64,000 bases of DNA. Origin: Owenia fusiformis (taxonomy: Eukaryota > Annelida > Polychaeta > Sabellida > Oweniidae). Positions 12,916 through 23,838 of this stretch are shown here, one piece after another. The stretch covers positions 3,598,001-3,662,000 of the forward strand of contig CAIIXF020000001.1 in NCBI GenBank assembly GCA_903813345.2. The letters are read 5' to 3'. Every line of letters starts with the position of its first letter. Within the stretch, counting starts at the first letter, position 1. The translations under genes and the position numbers were made by a program. The notes under the pieces were generated by a model, which had not been told where the DNA came from, ran no database searches, and saw only the letters and a list, made by a program, of their open reading frames with translations.

Positions 12916-13783
12916 TTCAGTTTTTTTGTAAATGTTTTTTTTCTGATATTTTAGATCAAAAACTCACAAAGAATTTGGCCAATTCATCTACAAAGTTCAT
13001 CAGTTTCAGTTAGGGAAGACAACCTTTAATAATCCCTTGATGAGCAACAAAGACTGTTATTCAACTGATAATAAGTTTCCAAAGTTCGGACTTCATTATG
13101 ATTTACCAAGAAATTAGTTTGGCACACAACTTAATATCAATCATGTTAGCTCTTATCTTGTGGTGAAAAACAAAGTTTATTGAAACAGTTTCAAATGAAT
13201 TTGAAGTTGATAAAAGATGTAAACAATGAAAATGTATCTATATACACATACATAGTGAATAACATTGATCGGTATATAAATGATGGATTGTAGTGCCCTT
13301 TCATAAATCTCACCCTTCCCTCTGGGCTTCATGGTATTGTTTTAAGCTTTACAAATTTTAACATTTTCAAAATGTAAATTTCTAATAAATAAATCTAAAT
13401 ATGAAATTCAGTCATCATATCATGTCAACTGTCTTATATTGCCACTGTGCCTCAGCAGTTAAGTATTTCAAGAAAGTCAACATCAACCCATTGTTAAATG
13501 TAATCCATTTATGTCAATACCTTAAGAGAATAATGAATTTCCACTTTGTGTGCCAACAGACTCGGGCAACAAAATTTACTAATTAAAACAATTATTTAAA
13601 TATTTTCAAATTGTCATAATGGAGTATTTACCTTGAGGCATTTGCTATTTAAGGAGGACCTAATGGTCTCAAGGAGGTGAGATAAATGGTCTGGACTCTA
13701 TGAGGAATACTAATAATGGATCACTCAAGTTGTAATTGGATAGAAACAATGATAATTCACAAAGTTGTTTGTAAGCACACATT

Positions 13784-13970
13784 AGGGACTTAATCATTTT
13801 AATAGCATTTGCTCTCTTAGAAAGTAGAAAATATTTGACTTGGGATGTACATTTTAAAGGTGCATACTTGCCTTAAAGGGAATTTAATCATTTAAATAGC
13901 ATTTGTTCTGTTAGAAAGTAGAAAATACTGGACTTGGGATGAATAAAATACAAAGGTGAGAATTACATGG
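13784..13970. repeat. Tandem duplication of about 95 bp
   Basis: TTAATCATTTTAATAGCATTTG through AAAGTAGAAAATATTTGACTTGGGATG at about 13789-13850 is repeated with few changes about 95 bp further on (13883-13950). Confidence 0.85.
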
Positions 13971-14002
13971 ACATCATATGGGATCATTTGTTCAAAGCTT
14001 AT

Positions 14003-14112
14003 ATAGTAAAACCATACCAGGTGTTCATATTTCAAGGTATCTTAACATTTGGTCAATTTAAATAAAAGTGTTCAAATAAGAGAGGTGTTCAAAAATATAG
14101 GTTTTACTGTAC
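14003..14112. mobile_element. Dispersed hairpin repeat (ACAGTAAAACC family), copy 1
   Basis: It begins ATAGTAAAACC and ends GGTTTTACTGTAC, its inverted complement, with GTGTTCA words inside. It matches the layout of the copies at 39693, 50249 and 56060. Confidence 0.65.
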
Positions 14113-14632
14113 CTGTTTAAATGTACTAAATAAATAAGTTCTCAAAGTGATCTTAAAATCCCCAAAGGCCAAGAAGGTAGTAGATAGACAACTCTCTTTT
14201 ATAGTCTTGCTTCAAGACTGTGGACCTCCTCCTCCTCTGTCCTTATCTACTTCACCAACATAATGTATGTAGTTGGGGGGGGGATTCACAAGGGCTTGGA
14301 GTTTAGACTCTTTTAAAACTATTGAAAATTACAATCCAAAAAAGGATGGCAGTTGAAATTGTTGTAGAGACAGTGCCGGTTAAAGCTGATTATAGTTAAG
14401 TAGAAATATTTATCAAGAACACTCATTTCATATTGACGGTGACTCTAAAAAGCATATAAAGTGGCTATTATCTTCTTATGTATCACTCATACCTGACACT
14501 GGTTTACCTCACTGATCCCTCATAAAACTCAACACAAGAAAATAACCAAGTTTTTCAGCTTATTGTTCAGGCAATATCATCCCTTCTATTTTAATAATTG
14601 GTGATTTACTGGAAATCCAAGATGCAACTTAC

Positions 14633-14749
14633 CTCTGTGGCTATAGAATTGAACATAATATGAGATAGAGAGATTAAAAGAGACTTGATAAAGGAGTCCA
14701 TCAAGCTAGAAGGGGCATTATCAATCCCATTAATACCATAACACATCAT
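14633..14749 (-). CDS. Candidate minus-strand exon, 39 codons, phase 0 to 0
   Basis: On the minus strand the acceptor CTTATTGTTTATATCCTGCAG leads into ATGATGTGTTATGG and the exon ends GAG|GTAAGTTG. Only the phase-0 frame is open. It reads MMCYGINGIDNAPSSLMDSF followed by a hydrophobic, helical-looking stretch (IKSLLISLSHIMFNSIATE). It follows in phase the candidate exon at 16494-16410. Either an internal exon or, less likely, a start exon. The product is not recognised. Confidence 0.38.
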
Positions 14750-14828
14750 CTGCAGGATATAAACAATAAGTGCAGCGATTACCTTGTCAATTTCATAAAA
14801 AATACATATTGACATACGGGTAAATTAC

Positions 14829-14848
14829 TTGGATGCGACCTGGCGCAA
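14829..14848 (-). CDS. Candidate minus-strand microexon
   Basis: Twenty bases of about 60 percent GC lie between a good acceptor (TTACCTCTTGTAG) and a weaker donor (CAA|GTAATT), 79 bp upstream of the 14749 exon. All three frames are open, and the one ending in phase 0 reads APGRIQ. Confidence 0.18.
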
Positions 14849-15059
14849 CTACAAGAGGTAATGTACCGGTACATCCATATGAAAACTTGAGATAACATTC
14901 TCAAAAATTGTTTATGGAGACATATCATGAACGAGTATATAAAAAACTTAAAGAGATGTAAATGGTATCTTTTTGATCAATGCTGGGCATAATTACTTGT
15001 CCCTAGTTTATTTTCATTTTTCCTGGGATCAATTAAAACTCCTTGGAGCGTGCTTGGCG

Positions 15060-15240
15060 CTGGATGGTCCAGTGTCAAAATGGTAATTACAGTGATTAAT
15101 GCTTTATTATAGAAAACTCATTAATCGATCTCCTGTGACCATTTTACAATAGATTGAAATTTCTTGAAAGCGTTGCTATGGCAACAGGGTAAATCTATAA
15201 ATCATGATGATTAATTAGGGACCACTTTAGCCGGGGAATC
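15060..15240. promoter_or_regulatory. Candidate enhancer: RFX X-box with homeodomain-type sites
   Basis: GTTGCTATGGCAAC at 15172-15185 is a near-perfect palindromic X-box, the site bound by RFX factors that control ciliary and neuronal genes. Within about 120 bp lie several TAAT cores (GGTAATTACAG, GATTAATGC, CTCATTAATCGATC, ATGATTAATTAGGG). The segment is less AT-biased and less repetitive than its surroundings. Confidence 0.4.
15172..15185. promoter_or_regulatory. RFX-type X-box
   Basis: GTTGCTATGGCAAC has both half-sites in the expected inverted arrangement, differing from the ideal palindrome at one position. Confidence 0.5.
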
Positions 15241-16409
15241 TATAGTTTAAGCGCCCCTATGTTGATCCTAGTTGACACAGTGAGATTACGAGGACTTTTG
15301 TGACATGTTATCCCAGAGGAAAAACATGGTTTAGAAAGGTGAATGTGGTTTCACAAAAACCCTTTTGTAAATTCTGCCCACACGTGTCTTTATTTAACTT
15401 CATAGAAATTTCAGTGACTGGCACATGTTTTTTACTCATACTTTTTCACCTGGAATATTAGTTTCTCTTATTTGAAAAAATGCCCTAGTACATAAAATAC
15501 AAACCAACGATGATGATGTCAAACTTCAATGCGCTCAACAATAATACGAGATAAATTATGAGGTGGCACTTTTATCTCCGCTACTTTCGCATAAAGCTCA
15601 TCTATTTGTATACAATTCATGACAGACCTTATGGTGTCATCTTAGATTAATGAGATTCATTATCGAAAATTAATGTAAATTTGAGCGAAGTAATCCCAGC
15701 CCAAGTAACCACTAGAAATGCATGAATCTGCATGTAATGATGATATATAAGCATGTAATTCTGCATGAGATAATCTGGCATCCAGAGATAATTAACTGAT
15801 TTGAAACTTGATCCTTGCAAGAGCAATGTGTCATCACAGTGTAAAGCATCCATTGTGTGTATGGTGTCTGAGATTTGAACGGTTGACACCTTATTGCTGT
15901 GGGTCTAAACAGTAGCTAACGCTCTCTAGCTTTAGCTATTGGTTTATAGGTTTTACCTTTGTTTTTATAGGATTAAGAGATTATGCTGAACAAATTGGGG
16001 GATTCACCTATATATATTGCGCTATCGTATTCCTAGATCGTATCTCAAGGCTCATCAATGCTATCGGAAGAATTCATCTGTTATATTTAAATGAAAAATG
16101 GATGTCAAAACATATTCTATTTTTTGGTTAAAATTAAGTTTCCTCAATATATCAAATTCAATTTTACAGTTCGATTATACAAATAAACATAAAGCAACAT
16201 TTTAAAAGACAAAAACAAATTTCCTTAACTCTTGAAACAAATTAATTTCTTCAGGAACTAAAATTTTCAGATACTGAATGACAGTTTTATTTAAGATATG
16301 TAACTTGGATAAAAACCCATGAAGAAAAAAGATTTTCATAAATATCATTTTCTCAGATGTATCATATTTACATACAGTATTACTTATTTGCGGAGCTTCA
16401 TGTTATTAC

Positions 16410-16494
16410 TGTTATAGGAGCCTCATTCTGACATCTCTTAGCAGGCGATATCTTGACCAGAATCTGCTTATCTACAATCGCCAATGGCAGAAAC
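16410..16494 (-). CDS. Candidate minus-strand exon, 28 codons, phase 2 to 0
   Basis: On the minus strand the acceptor ACTTTCTCGTAACAG opens a frame reading FLPLAIVDKQILVKISPAKR and then CQNEAPIT, with GC about 47 percent. The donor ACA|GTAATA is moderate. If it is not used the frame runs three codons further to a TGA at 16400-16398, making it a last exon. Using the donor gives phase 0, which suits the exon at 14749-14633. Both other frames contain stops. No family recognised. Confidence 0.38.
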
Positions 16495-17586
16495 CTGTTA
16501 CGAGAAAGTTTACATTAAGAAAAACCTCTATAAAGATTTAAAGGTGATAAAATGGGATAAAGAACTGCAAATAAGCCAAATGATTGAGGTATTAACTTAC
16601 GAAACTGTTTTTTGTTTCACCTGGTTTTACCTCTCAGACCATATGGGTAAAATGTCAAAATGAGCAGGAAAAAATCTAAACTGATGTATTTCTAATAAAA
16701 ACAATGTTTTGGTTCTGTAATCAATTGGATAGAAATGTAACGAAAGAAGGATGTTCGTTCATAACATAGAAACATACATCTCTATTAGCTGCACTCAGGA
16801 GATCATTTATAGAAACAAAAAACAGTTTTTCATCAGAACAAATCATTACTTTTGCATTAAGGCTTTTTTATATTTTATTCTAGTCTATCATGATGAATGA
16901 TTGAGGATCCAGTTATCCCTAATCATGTTTAAGATCCTAGTGAGGCACATAGCTGGGCATATAGCCCAGGTTAATTTACTGCAAACATACACTGATATTC
17001 CAAGATTACGAGATAGTGAACGTAAAATTAGGAAGTCATAAATACTCAGTTTGTACACTTTTATATCATGATTGCAAGAGTTGGTTTGCTTGTTTGATGT
17101 CATGTTTGTTTGTATGTTTGTATTTATTTAGGCCTACTTGTTTGTTTTTGCAGATGACATAACTTCCTGCCTATCCCCAAATGAATTCATCAATTACATG
17201 TGAAATGGAAATACATACATGTACCTATTAGAAAATGGAACTTATCTAATATGAATTCAGTTAGTTGGATAAATCTACTTACCTTTTCATATCTTATAAC
17301 ATATAAGAGATAAACTAGATCACAACATTGCTTTTAACCTGATAAACCCCTTCAACTCTAAATGTATCCTAAGACATGACTTGGAATAAAATATTATTAC
17401 TTCTCAGGTTTCAATGTTGAAACTTTCACATAAACCCTTTTCAATAACTTGATTTCTCTTTTTAATTTAGAGTTTCTAGGAAACGCTACTTACCTCTGGA
17501 CTTACATACATGATTCACTACATATACGAGGGGTGATTAATAAGTTACGATTTTTATATCTCCATTAATGTATCACACATCTACTA

Positions 17587-17722
17587 ATCAACCATTGAAA
17601 TTAGAAAGAAAATCATCTATCAACCATTGAAATGAGAAGAAAACCATAGAAATAAGAAAAGATCATCCATCAACCATTGAAATAAGAGAGAAAATCATCA
17701 ATCAACCATTGAAATTAAAAAG
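17587..17722. repeat. 32-bp minisatellite
   Basis: ATCAACCATTGAAAT begins at 17587, 17619, 17669 and 17701. Each copy is followed by a purine-rich AGAAAGAAAATC tail, and a shortened unit lies between the second and third. The period is 32 bp. Confidence 0.9.
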
Positions 17723-17943
17723 AAAAAAAAAATTCTCGTCCTTTGGCATTATGTAACCCGTTCATGAAACTGCAGACAGATCCAAAACAATTGATTGGTA
17801 AAAGTAAATAAATATGGTGGAATATTCTTATGTTCTTTGGTTCAGCTTACTTAATTCTCTAGTTAAATTAAAAAGCCAGGTTTGATAAATTCAGGAATCC
17901 ATTTTACAAATAAGGTTATTAGGATAGGAAAATATCACCTTAC

Positions 17944-17976
17944 TGGCCGTCATATAGGTTCTTATAGCTGCTTCAC
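17944..17976 (-). CDS. Candidate minus-strand exon, 33 bp
   Basis: Acceptor CCAACTCATTTGTCAG and donor CCA|GTAAGG are both good. The only open frame through the whole exon is phase 1 to 1 (EAAIRTYMTA). A second AG nine bases in gives a phase 2 to 2 version (YKNLYDG), which would fit the exon at 18246-18172 just upstream. Confidence 0.25.
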
Positions 17977-18171
17977 CTGACAAATGAGTTGGGAGTGTAA
18001 TGGAGTATGTTTACTGTTATTGTCTTGTTGCTGTCATCCATAAGGGACAGAAGCTATCATCATAACATTTACCTAAGATAAACTTTAAATGGAGGTTAAA
18101 ACACTGTGTTTTGTAGACAGATGCCATATAATATCATCTGGACTGTTGCACTTTGGCAAGATGATACTCAC

Positions 18172-18246
18172 TCGTCATTCATGGCGTTTATCCGACATTT
18201 TGTACAGTGTATAATGATTTTTGTCAGTTTATGTTCCTCAATTGTC
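18172..18246 (-). CDS. Candidate minus-strand exon, phase 2 to 2
   Basis: The acceptor TTATTATATACTTTTAG and the strong donor GA|GTGAGT bracket 75 bases with one open frame: TIEEHKLTKIIIHCTKCRIN and then AMND. The CTKC pair resembles half of a zinc site, but no complete zinc-finger pattern is present in this exon. It is phase-compatible with 18932-18854 upstream and 16494-16410 downstream. Confidence 0.32.
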
Positions 18247-18853
18247 CTAAAAGTATATAATAACTGAGTTGGATCAAAAATCATCAGAGCCAGAGGTAGA
18301 CTGGGCCAGTTATATACCTCTGGTTGACCAATCAAAATAGAATGACTGAACAATGACTATAACAATTTCAATAGTCCATAGTTTGAACAATGACTATTAC
18401 AATAACAATTTCAAAACTGAACACTGCATAACCGTTGTTCACATTAGACAGGTTATAATAGTTATATACCTGTTGTCTACAATAATTGATGTAATCCCAA
18501 GTTAGAAGAACATGTTTCCATTAGTAGAAACAGTCAAGAAAGTGAGGAAATGCCTATCTTTTACAAATGTAGAAAATATGTTCCATGTCTAAAAGACTTA
18601 TGGCCCAAGTCAATCAAGTCCGTATACCCATACATCACTCTGATCCAGGCAGGCAAACTAGCCACTTCACCAAGATAAAAACATATAACAAAGTAGATGG
18701 CGGAAATTTATTTTCCGAAAAGACCTTTCAAAATACATACTTTACAAGTATTATCCATTTGTAAACTTAATAATCGTAACCTATTATCATGTTATTATTA
18801 CAATTCAAGACTATTTTGCCAAGATTTCACATTACAGGGACACTGGTAATCAC

Positions 18854-18932
18854 CGTGTGGATATTGAAGTTATGTCAGCAAGGAGTGTAATCTGGCAGTC
18901 TATGTTGAAGCCCCTCGATGTGACCACTGAGT
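18854..18932 (-). CDS. Candidate minus-strand exon, phase 1 to 2
   Basis: On the minus strand CCTCTAAAGCTCTCTAG precedes 79 GC-elevated bases ending CACACG|GTGATT. Only one frame is open and it reads SVVTSRGFNIDCQITLLADI, then TSIST. The donor is mediocre. Its end phase fits the next candidate exon at 18246. Confidence 0.27.
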
Positions 18933-19399
18933 CTAGAGAGCTTTAGAGGGTGACACACGTAGCTGGTTAACATGTCACTCCTATGTCTAACCACCATAGC
19001 AACACAAACATAAAGTCAAATGCCACCAACAAAGTCAATCCCAATAAAACTGCTATAAAATAATAATTTTATGAAAAAGGAAATCCCTTTTTGGACGTTG
19101 TCTATCTGAAGCCAAGTACAGGACATGTTAATATTGTTCCTAGTCTCCTAAAGGAGAAAGTTTCTCTGTAATAGCATCAATTTTGAATTTTCAATATCAA
19201 CATACATTTTTAAGGCTGTATGATCCTAAGACTAAGAGTATGTTTTATACAGAGAAAAGAACAAAGGTGAATTGTGTAAGACTTTACATTGTATCTATCA
19301 GATTAAGACATCACATTTGTTTTTCTAGCTGCATTTTAAGTGTATACAACAGGGGTATATCATGTTCCCAGGTATATCACCTTACCTATCTCTATTAGA

Positions 19400-20130
19400 C
19401 AATGGTCTTACAAATTAGCAAAGCTCTTAACAATAAGCTCAGGTGATCGTCCTAATATTCCACAACATGTTGATGAGAGACCATTTGAACATTATGGCTG
19501 AACATATATGAAGTTGACCATACCCTGATTGACACCATCCTTCTTCAAAGGACTTCATTTATGCTTAAATGCAGCAAGGGTGGATTGACACTTTAGGTCT
19601 GTTAATTCTTTGTACATTTTGTATATCAACATTAATCATTCCAGGTTTCACTCTAACAGTATACACATCTTCAAAGATTTTCCGCACATGGAGGAGGGGC
19701 CAACGTATCTCAAATCTCTTTGAACAAAATTTTCCCCATCACTCAAACTCCAGGTTGATGTTGCATTTTAACTTGTTTGTGTGAAGAAACAAGAATTATA
19801 AACATACACATATGCTGGATAACATGCCAAATGGACCATTTCTATCAATTCTATCTTATGAAATGCACGCACATGTAGAAGAGGTCTGAGGGTATAACAA
19901 GAGGGGCTCACCAAAAGTAAACCCAATTTTCGATTCAATTGGACCAATCTTCTTCGCAATTGTGGTACCTACATGATCACAAACATGTCTAATGCAGTTT
20001 ACTATTTTCTGATTTTGTAGTTTGTTTGCAATTTTGTATGTAAGTGGTATACTTGTAACTCCATTGCCATCAACTTAAAGCATGTCATCTCTCCAAGTGA
20101 AGTCCCCTCTTCGCATGCTGTCTCCTCTTT
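19400..20130. other. No supported feature
   Basis: The stretch is AT-rich, with short ORFs of background composition only. Confidence 0.4.
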
Positions 20131-20133
20131 AAG

Positions 20134-20192
20134 TTCATCCTCAAGGTCATTTCCTTTGTTATGATATGGTGGGAGAAGGGGGGGGATGGCAG
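20134..20192 (+). CDS. Candidate plus-strand exon with two open frames
   Basis: The acceptor is exceptionally pyrimidine-rich (GCATGCTGTCTCCTCTTTAAG) and the donor GCAG|GTGAGT is near consensus. Two frames are open. Phase 1 to 0 reads HPQGHFLCYDMVGEGGGWQ; phase 0 to 2 reads FILKVISFVMIWWEKGGDG. The first joins in frame to the candidate last exon at 21188. On the opposite strand the same DNA lies in a 97-codon open frame that is proline- and acid-rich, judged less likely because it lacks good splice sites. Confidence 0.33.
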
Positions 20193-20852
20193 GTGAGTCA
20201 CTCATACACCTTCGATGGCTTCTACTGGTTTTCTCCAAGTTATATTTTCTTGGATAGTTCCTCCCAAGTGCTACTCAGGTATGATAGGACTGATTCTAGA
20301 GTCTCTTGTTATCGGGATATGGAGATAAAAACTCAGATATGTTGGTATAAGTGCCTCTCCTGGTATAGGCTGACATATGTCTGTTTTTTAACATACCATC
20401 CTAGCTTTATTAGTTTGCTATCTTTTAGACTTATATCCTCCTAAAATCGTCTAAATTCCATGGTTGCTATATGTAAAATTCACACTCTCCTATTATTTAA
20501 GGATTGTCCAATATTTAGTTTTTGGCATCCTATTGAAATTTGGTACATATAAATACTGTATAATAAATCATTGGTCTATCCTGGATCCAAACACTTGTAA
20601 CTCAATTTTAGTTTGGTCTATGGTGTTACATGATCACATCAAATAAACTAGCTTCAGTTTTAATTCATAATCTTTGAAAAGCAAATAAAGATTCCTATAA
20701 AATTTAATTGACCATAATAACTTTTAATTAATAATACAGCAGAAGTTGAAATAACGCTTCAATGTCTTCACTAGAAAATTTTGATATTGTTGCTATAGAA
20801 GCTGTTACTGTAACAACTACTGTCAGCATGGTAACATTCATTTGTAACTTAC

Positions 20853-20904
20853 CCCGCAGCAGCAGGTCCGCTTTGTGGAGCAGCAATTACGGCAACCAGG
20901 AGCA
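20853..20904 (-). CDS. Candidate minus-strand exon, GC-rich, two readable frames
   Basis: On the minus strand TTTTATTTCCAG precedes and GTAAGTT follows a 52-base exon of about 60 percent GC, the sharpest GC peak in the window. Two frames are open. Phase 1 to 2 reads VLLVAVIAAPQSGPAAA, like the hydrophobic end of a signal peptide. Phase 2 to 0 reads APGCRNCCSTKRTCCCG, strikingly cysteine-rich. The splice sites are strong in either case. Context cannot decide: the first frame fits an upstream exon ending in phase 1, such as 34089-33956; the second fits a following phase-0 exon, such as 14749-14633. Confidence 0.42.
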
Positions 20905-21187
20905 CTGGAAATAAAATACAAAAAACATTAAATCTACTGTATAATACAGATGACATCACAACCATGTGATTTATATGTTTCCTTGCTCCAGTTGTTGCTT
21001 CGTATTCATGAATGCAGCTAAAATATACAATCTTCCTAACAGTAAATTTGAATTTTGGTTGCCTCTTAAATCCATGTTCTGTATGCAATATCTATAATAT
21101 CTAAAATATATGTAGTTGATACATACAATTTGTTGTTATTGATGGTTATTGATAGAAATGACGCACAATTTTCCTTTGTTTGTGCAG

Positions 21188-21265
21188 GCACGTAGAATAC
21201 AATGCAATGTCACCCAAAGCAAGGGAAGACTGAGTCATGGAATTCTGAGGATGGCACATGATTAA
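21188..21265 (+). CDS. Candidate plus-strand last exon
   Basis: A textbook acceptor (TTTTCCTTTGTTTGTGCAG) opens into ARRIQCNVTQSKGRLSHGIL, then RMAHD and TAA at 21263-21265, in phase 0. A second frame (phase 2) reads HVEYNAMSPKARED before a TGA. No donor follows, so it would be a last exon. The phase-0 reading continues the 20134-20192 exon across a 995-bp intron. Confidence 0.32.
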   Translation, partial: ARRIQCNVTQSKGRLSHGILRMAHD

Positions 21266-23613
21266 TGATCTATCTACGTATAATGAAATGCAATGTACTT
21301 ATAATCTTAGAGATGAAAATACTAATCAGAATGACACTCTGGACATTTCAAGAAATGAGGATGAACAGATAACAAAAAATCACAAAAACCAACTAAACAA
21401 TATGTATAAAGAATTAGATATAGGCTTATCATACATTCAAAATACAGGAACAAGGAGGCATATTTTCCAACAGGTTGATTAGAATTTGTAAATAACATTT
21501 TGAATGAATCTGAAGTGAACAGTTGGTTAATTTGAGTTTATGTTTGTTTTCTAGTATTGCCACATGTGCTTTATAATTCAGCACATATTGTGGAATTATT
21601 TCTATCAAACGGAGTGTACCATCTGAAAGGTTCATAATAAAGTGTCAGTCTGATGATGTTTACTCGTGAATGTCCCTCCAATAGATCTACCAAGATGTAT
21701 GGCTCTATATTACGATGGAATAGCATTTTGCGTGACATCTCGCGGCCTCGATAAGAATTTGTCACATTCTTTTATAATCCTATTCAAAAGTTGATATTAT
21801 AAAAGCATAACATTGCATGGCAGCAAAAAAAATTTGAAAAATAAAAAATTAACATGAATTCAACTGATTTGTTTAGTTAAGTATGACACATCTAGAAAAA
21901 TAAACAAACCAATAGTAATTATACTCAATACATTAATACAACATTCAGCAGTTACAATCTTATTACAGTAACCTATATCTGTGTTAATTCATTGATCATA
22001 TGTCATATTAAATGCACTACATGCCAGGTAGGGTTTTTTACCTCTCATGAGACAAACCAACTGCGCAAAAGTAAATTAATTTGCCTGTTAATTCTGCGAT
22101 TTAAACGGGTGACACTTAGACAAAGAAACTGTATCAATAGAACTGGGAGTCGAGAAAGGGACCTCTGAGAAGCTGTTTGAAGCAAAAGGTAAAGCATGTG
22201 CTCATATTGGCAAAGTTCTATGGATTGAATATGATCCTAAGGGACTTGCAATATACTCATAGCCCATTTCAATTATCAACTCTGACCCAGAGGTCACTTA
22301 TACATATAACTATACATACTTATACATACTATGAGTACAACAAGGTAATAAGGCATTTATTTACATTTGGAAATTTCCGTTTCAGTAAAAACTCATATAC
22401 CATTGACATATTTTCTTGATGGAATAATTGGAGCAATATTTCAGAAAGAAATATAAAATCAGTACTTGAGATACCTCATATCTGATAATACATAACACAA
22501 ATGTCCTTTCACCTGCCAAGTTTAGAAGTCATCATAGTCCCTTGTCTCACAATAAGTGACATTATATATGAGGGTTTCGCTGTTGTTAATAAGACATACG
22601 TTAACAAGAGATATTCACAAAAAAAGTTGACACATGTACCATATATATCCCATAATGAATGATAAGAATCTATACAGATGACAGCCGGCTAATGAAGTTT
22701 TTTTCCCCAACTCATTGAAGTATAGTATACTCGTAAATATTAAACCAATTATTTGCGATTTAAAAGGCTGTGCTATTGAGCATTTTAGAATTTTTATCCT
22801 TTTTTAATATTTTTTAGCCTGCAGATGTATGTGACCTAAATTCTTACAAAAATGTTGATTTTCAAAGAAATGCTTTATATTAAGCAAAGAAAGAATCGTG
22901 ACATCATCTCTGGTATATTCTTTTTACTAGATTATTGAAAAATTACCAACAAATTGAGATGCATTTGTTGTAAAAAGTGATCAACAAAAGCCTCTCTCTG
23001 AATATTTATTGTTACAAAAAGTAGACGCGGACAGATCGTATTCCCAGCATTCATTGCTATAAAACATGACCCCTTGTGCGGACAATATGGCGATTATTAT
23101 AAAAGATTAATAATTTATCGACTGATTAAGAAAAATAGCTCTGGCAGGTTTTCAGGCTCCAATAATAATTATTTTTTATTGAATTTTTTAACAACTGAGA
23201 CTTACAAAAAATCAGTATGAGAGCGTAACGATCAATGCTCACTAAATTCCTTTCTGAAATATTCTTACAGTGAAGACTCTCTTGAGAAAAAATTGCATGG
23301 CATGGTGTAAGAAGCAGGAACTACTGTTTTAACTCGCATATCTTAATTCCATTTTTTAATCTCATCGCTTGTTGATTTTTGCCTGGATATATCTAAAACC
23401 ACCCAGTATAATTAACGACCTAGCAGGGAAAGTGTTGAAATTGATTGCTTGTGTTGAAAATGATTCACTGAACATTTGTTACTTGCATTTACTTCCTACT
23501 TTCTACCTGTACATTAAGCCAAAAAATCACATTTTTTCTAACAGTAGTTAAAATGCAATCAATTTGTATAATGATTCCAAATCCATCCATCATGATGAAA
23601 AATAGATACTTAC
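21266..23613. other. AT-rich stretch, no supported feature
   Basis: A 75-codon polar ORF at 21258-21482 follows the candidate last exon but has no splice sites of its own. The rest shows nothing beyond TA-rich words such as TATACATAC near 22300. Confidence 0.45.
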
Positions 23614-23647
23614 CATCATTAACAGTGGCTTAAATAGTCTATTATAC
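23614..23647 (-). CDS. Small splice-bounded segment, uncertain
   Basis: On the minus strand TTTTTAATTTCCTCAACTCAG and ATG|GTAAGTAT bracket 34 bases, open in one frame (YNRLFKPLLMM, phase 2 to 0). It lies only 42 bp past the stop of the candidate last exon at 23690, so it may instead be a non-coding exon or a decoy. Confidence 0.2.
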
Positions 23648-23689
23648 CTGAGTTGAGGAAATTAAAAAGAATAGTTTAAAATAAACAGA

Positions 23690-23838
23690 TTACAGCTCTG
23701 AATAAACATAGTAAAAAATGAGGAAGTTGAGAAGAACCAAGATTAAGAAAGTGAGACCCAGGCCCCTTTCTCTGGTATCTTGAAGGAAGGTGTATAACAC
23801 AGCGCTCAAGGCACGAATCCATTTAAAGGCACAGTTGA
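23690..23838 (-). CDS. Candidate minus-strand last exon with a C-terminal membrane helix
   Basis: On the minus strand the acceptor TTGCATCCATTTGTTCAG leads, with two bases of a split codon, into 48 codons and a TAA at 23692-23690. The peptide has a charged region (WIRALSAVLYTFLQDTRERG) followed by a run of about 19 hydrophobic residues (LGLTFLILVLLNFLIFYYVY) and ends SEL. That is the shape of a tail-anchored or multi-pass membrane protein end. GC is about 42 percent. It accepts a phase-1 upstream exon such as 34089-33956. The protein family is not recognised, and no polyadenylation signal was identified nearby. Confidence 0.4.

Noticed and set aside
17257-17292. Minus-strand donor AAAG|GTAAGTAG with an open frame upstream
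   Set aside because: No acceptor with a pyrimidine tract could be found at a position that keeps the frame open.
20002-20291. 97-codon minus-strand ORF, proline- and acid-rich
   Set aside because: No convincing acceptor or donor. The opposite strand has an excellent exon over the same GC-raised patch.
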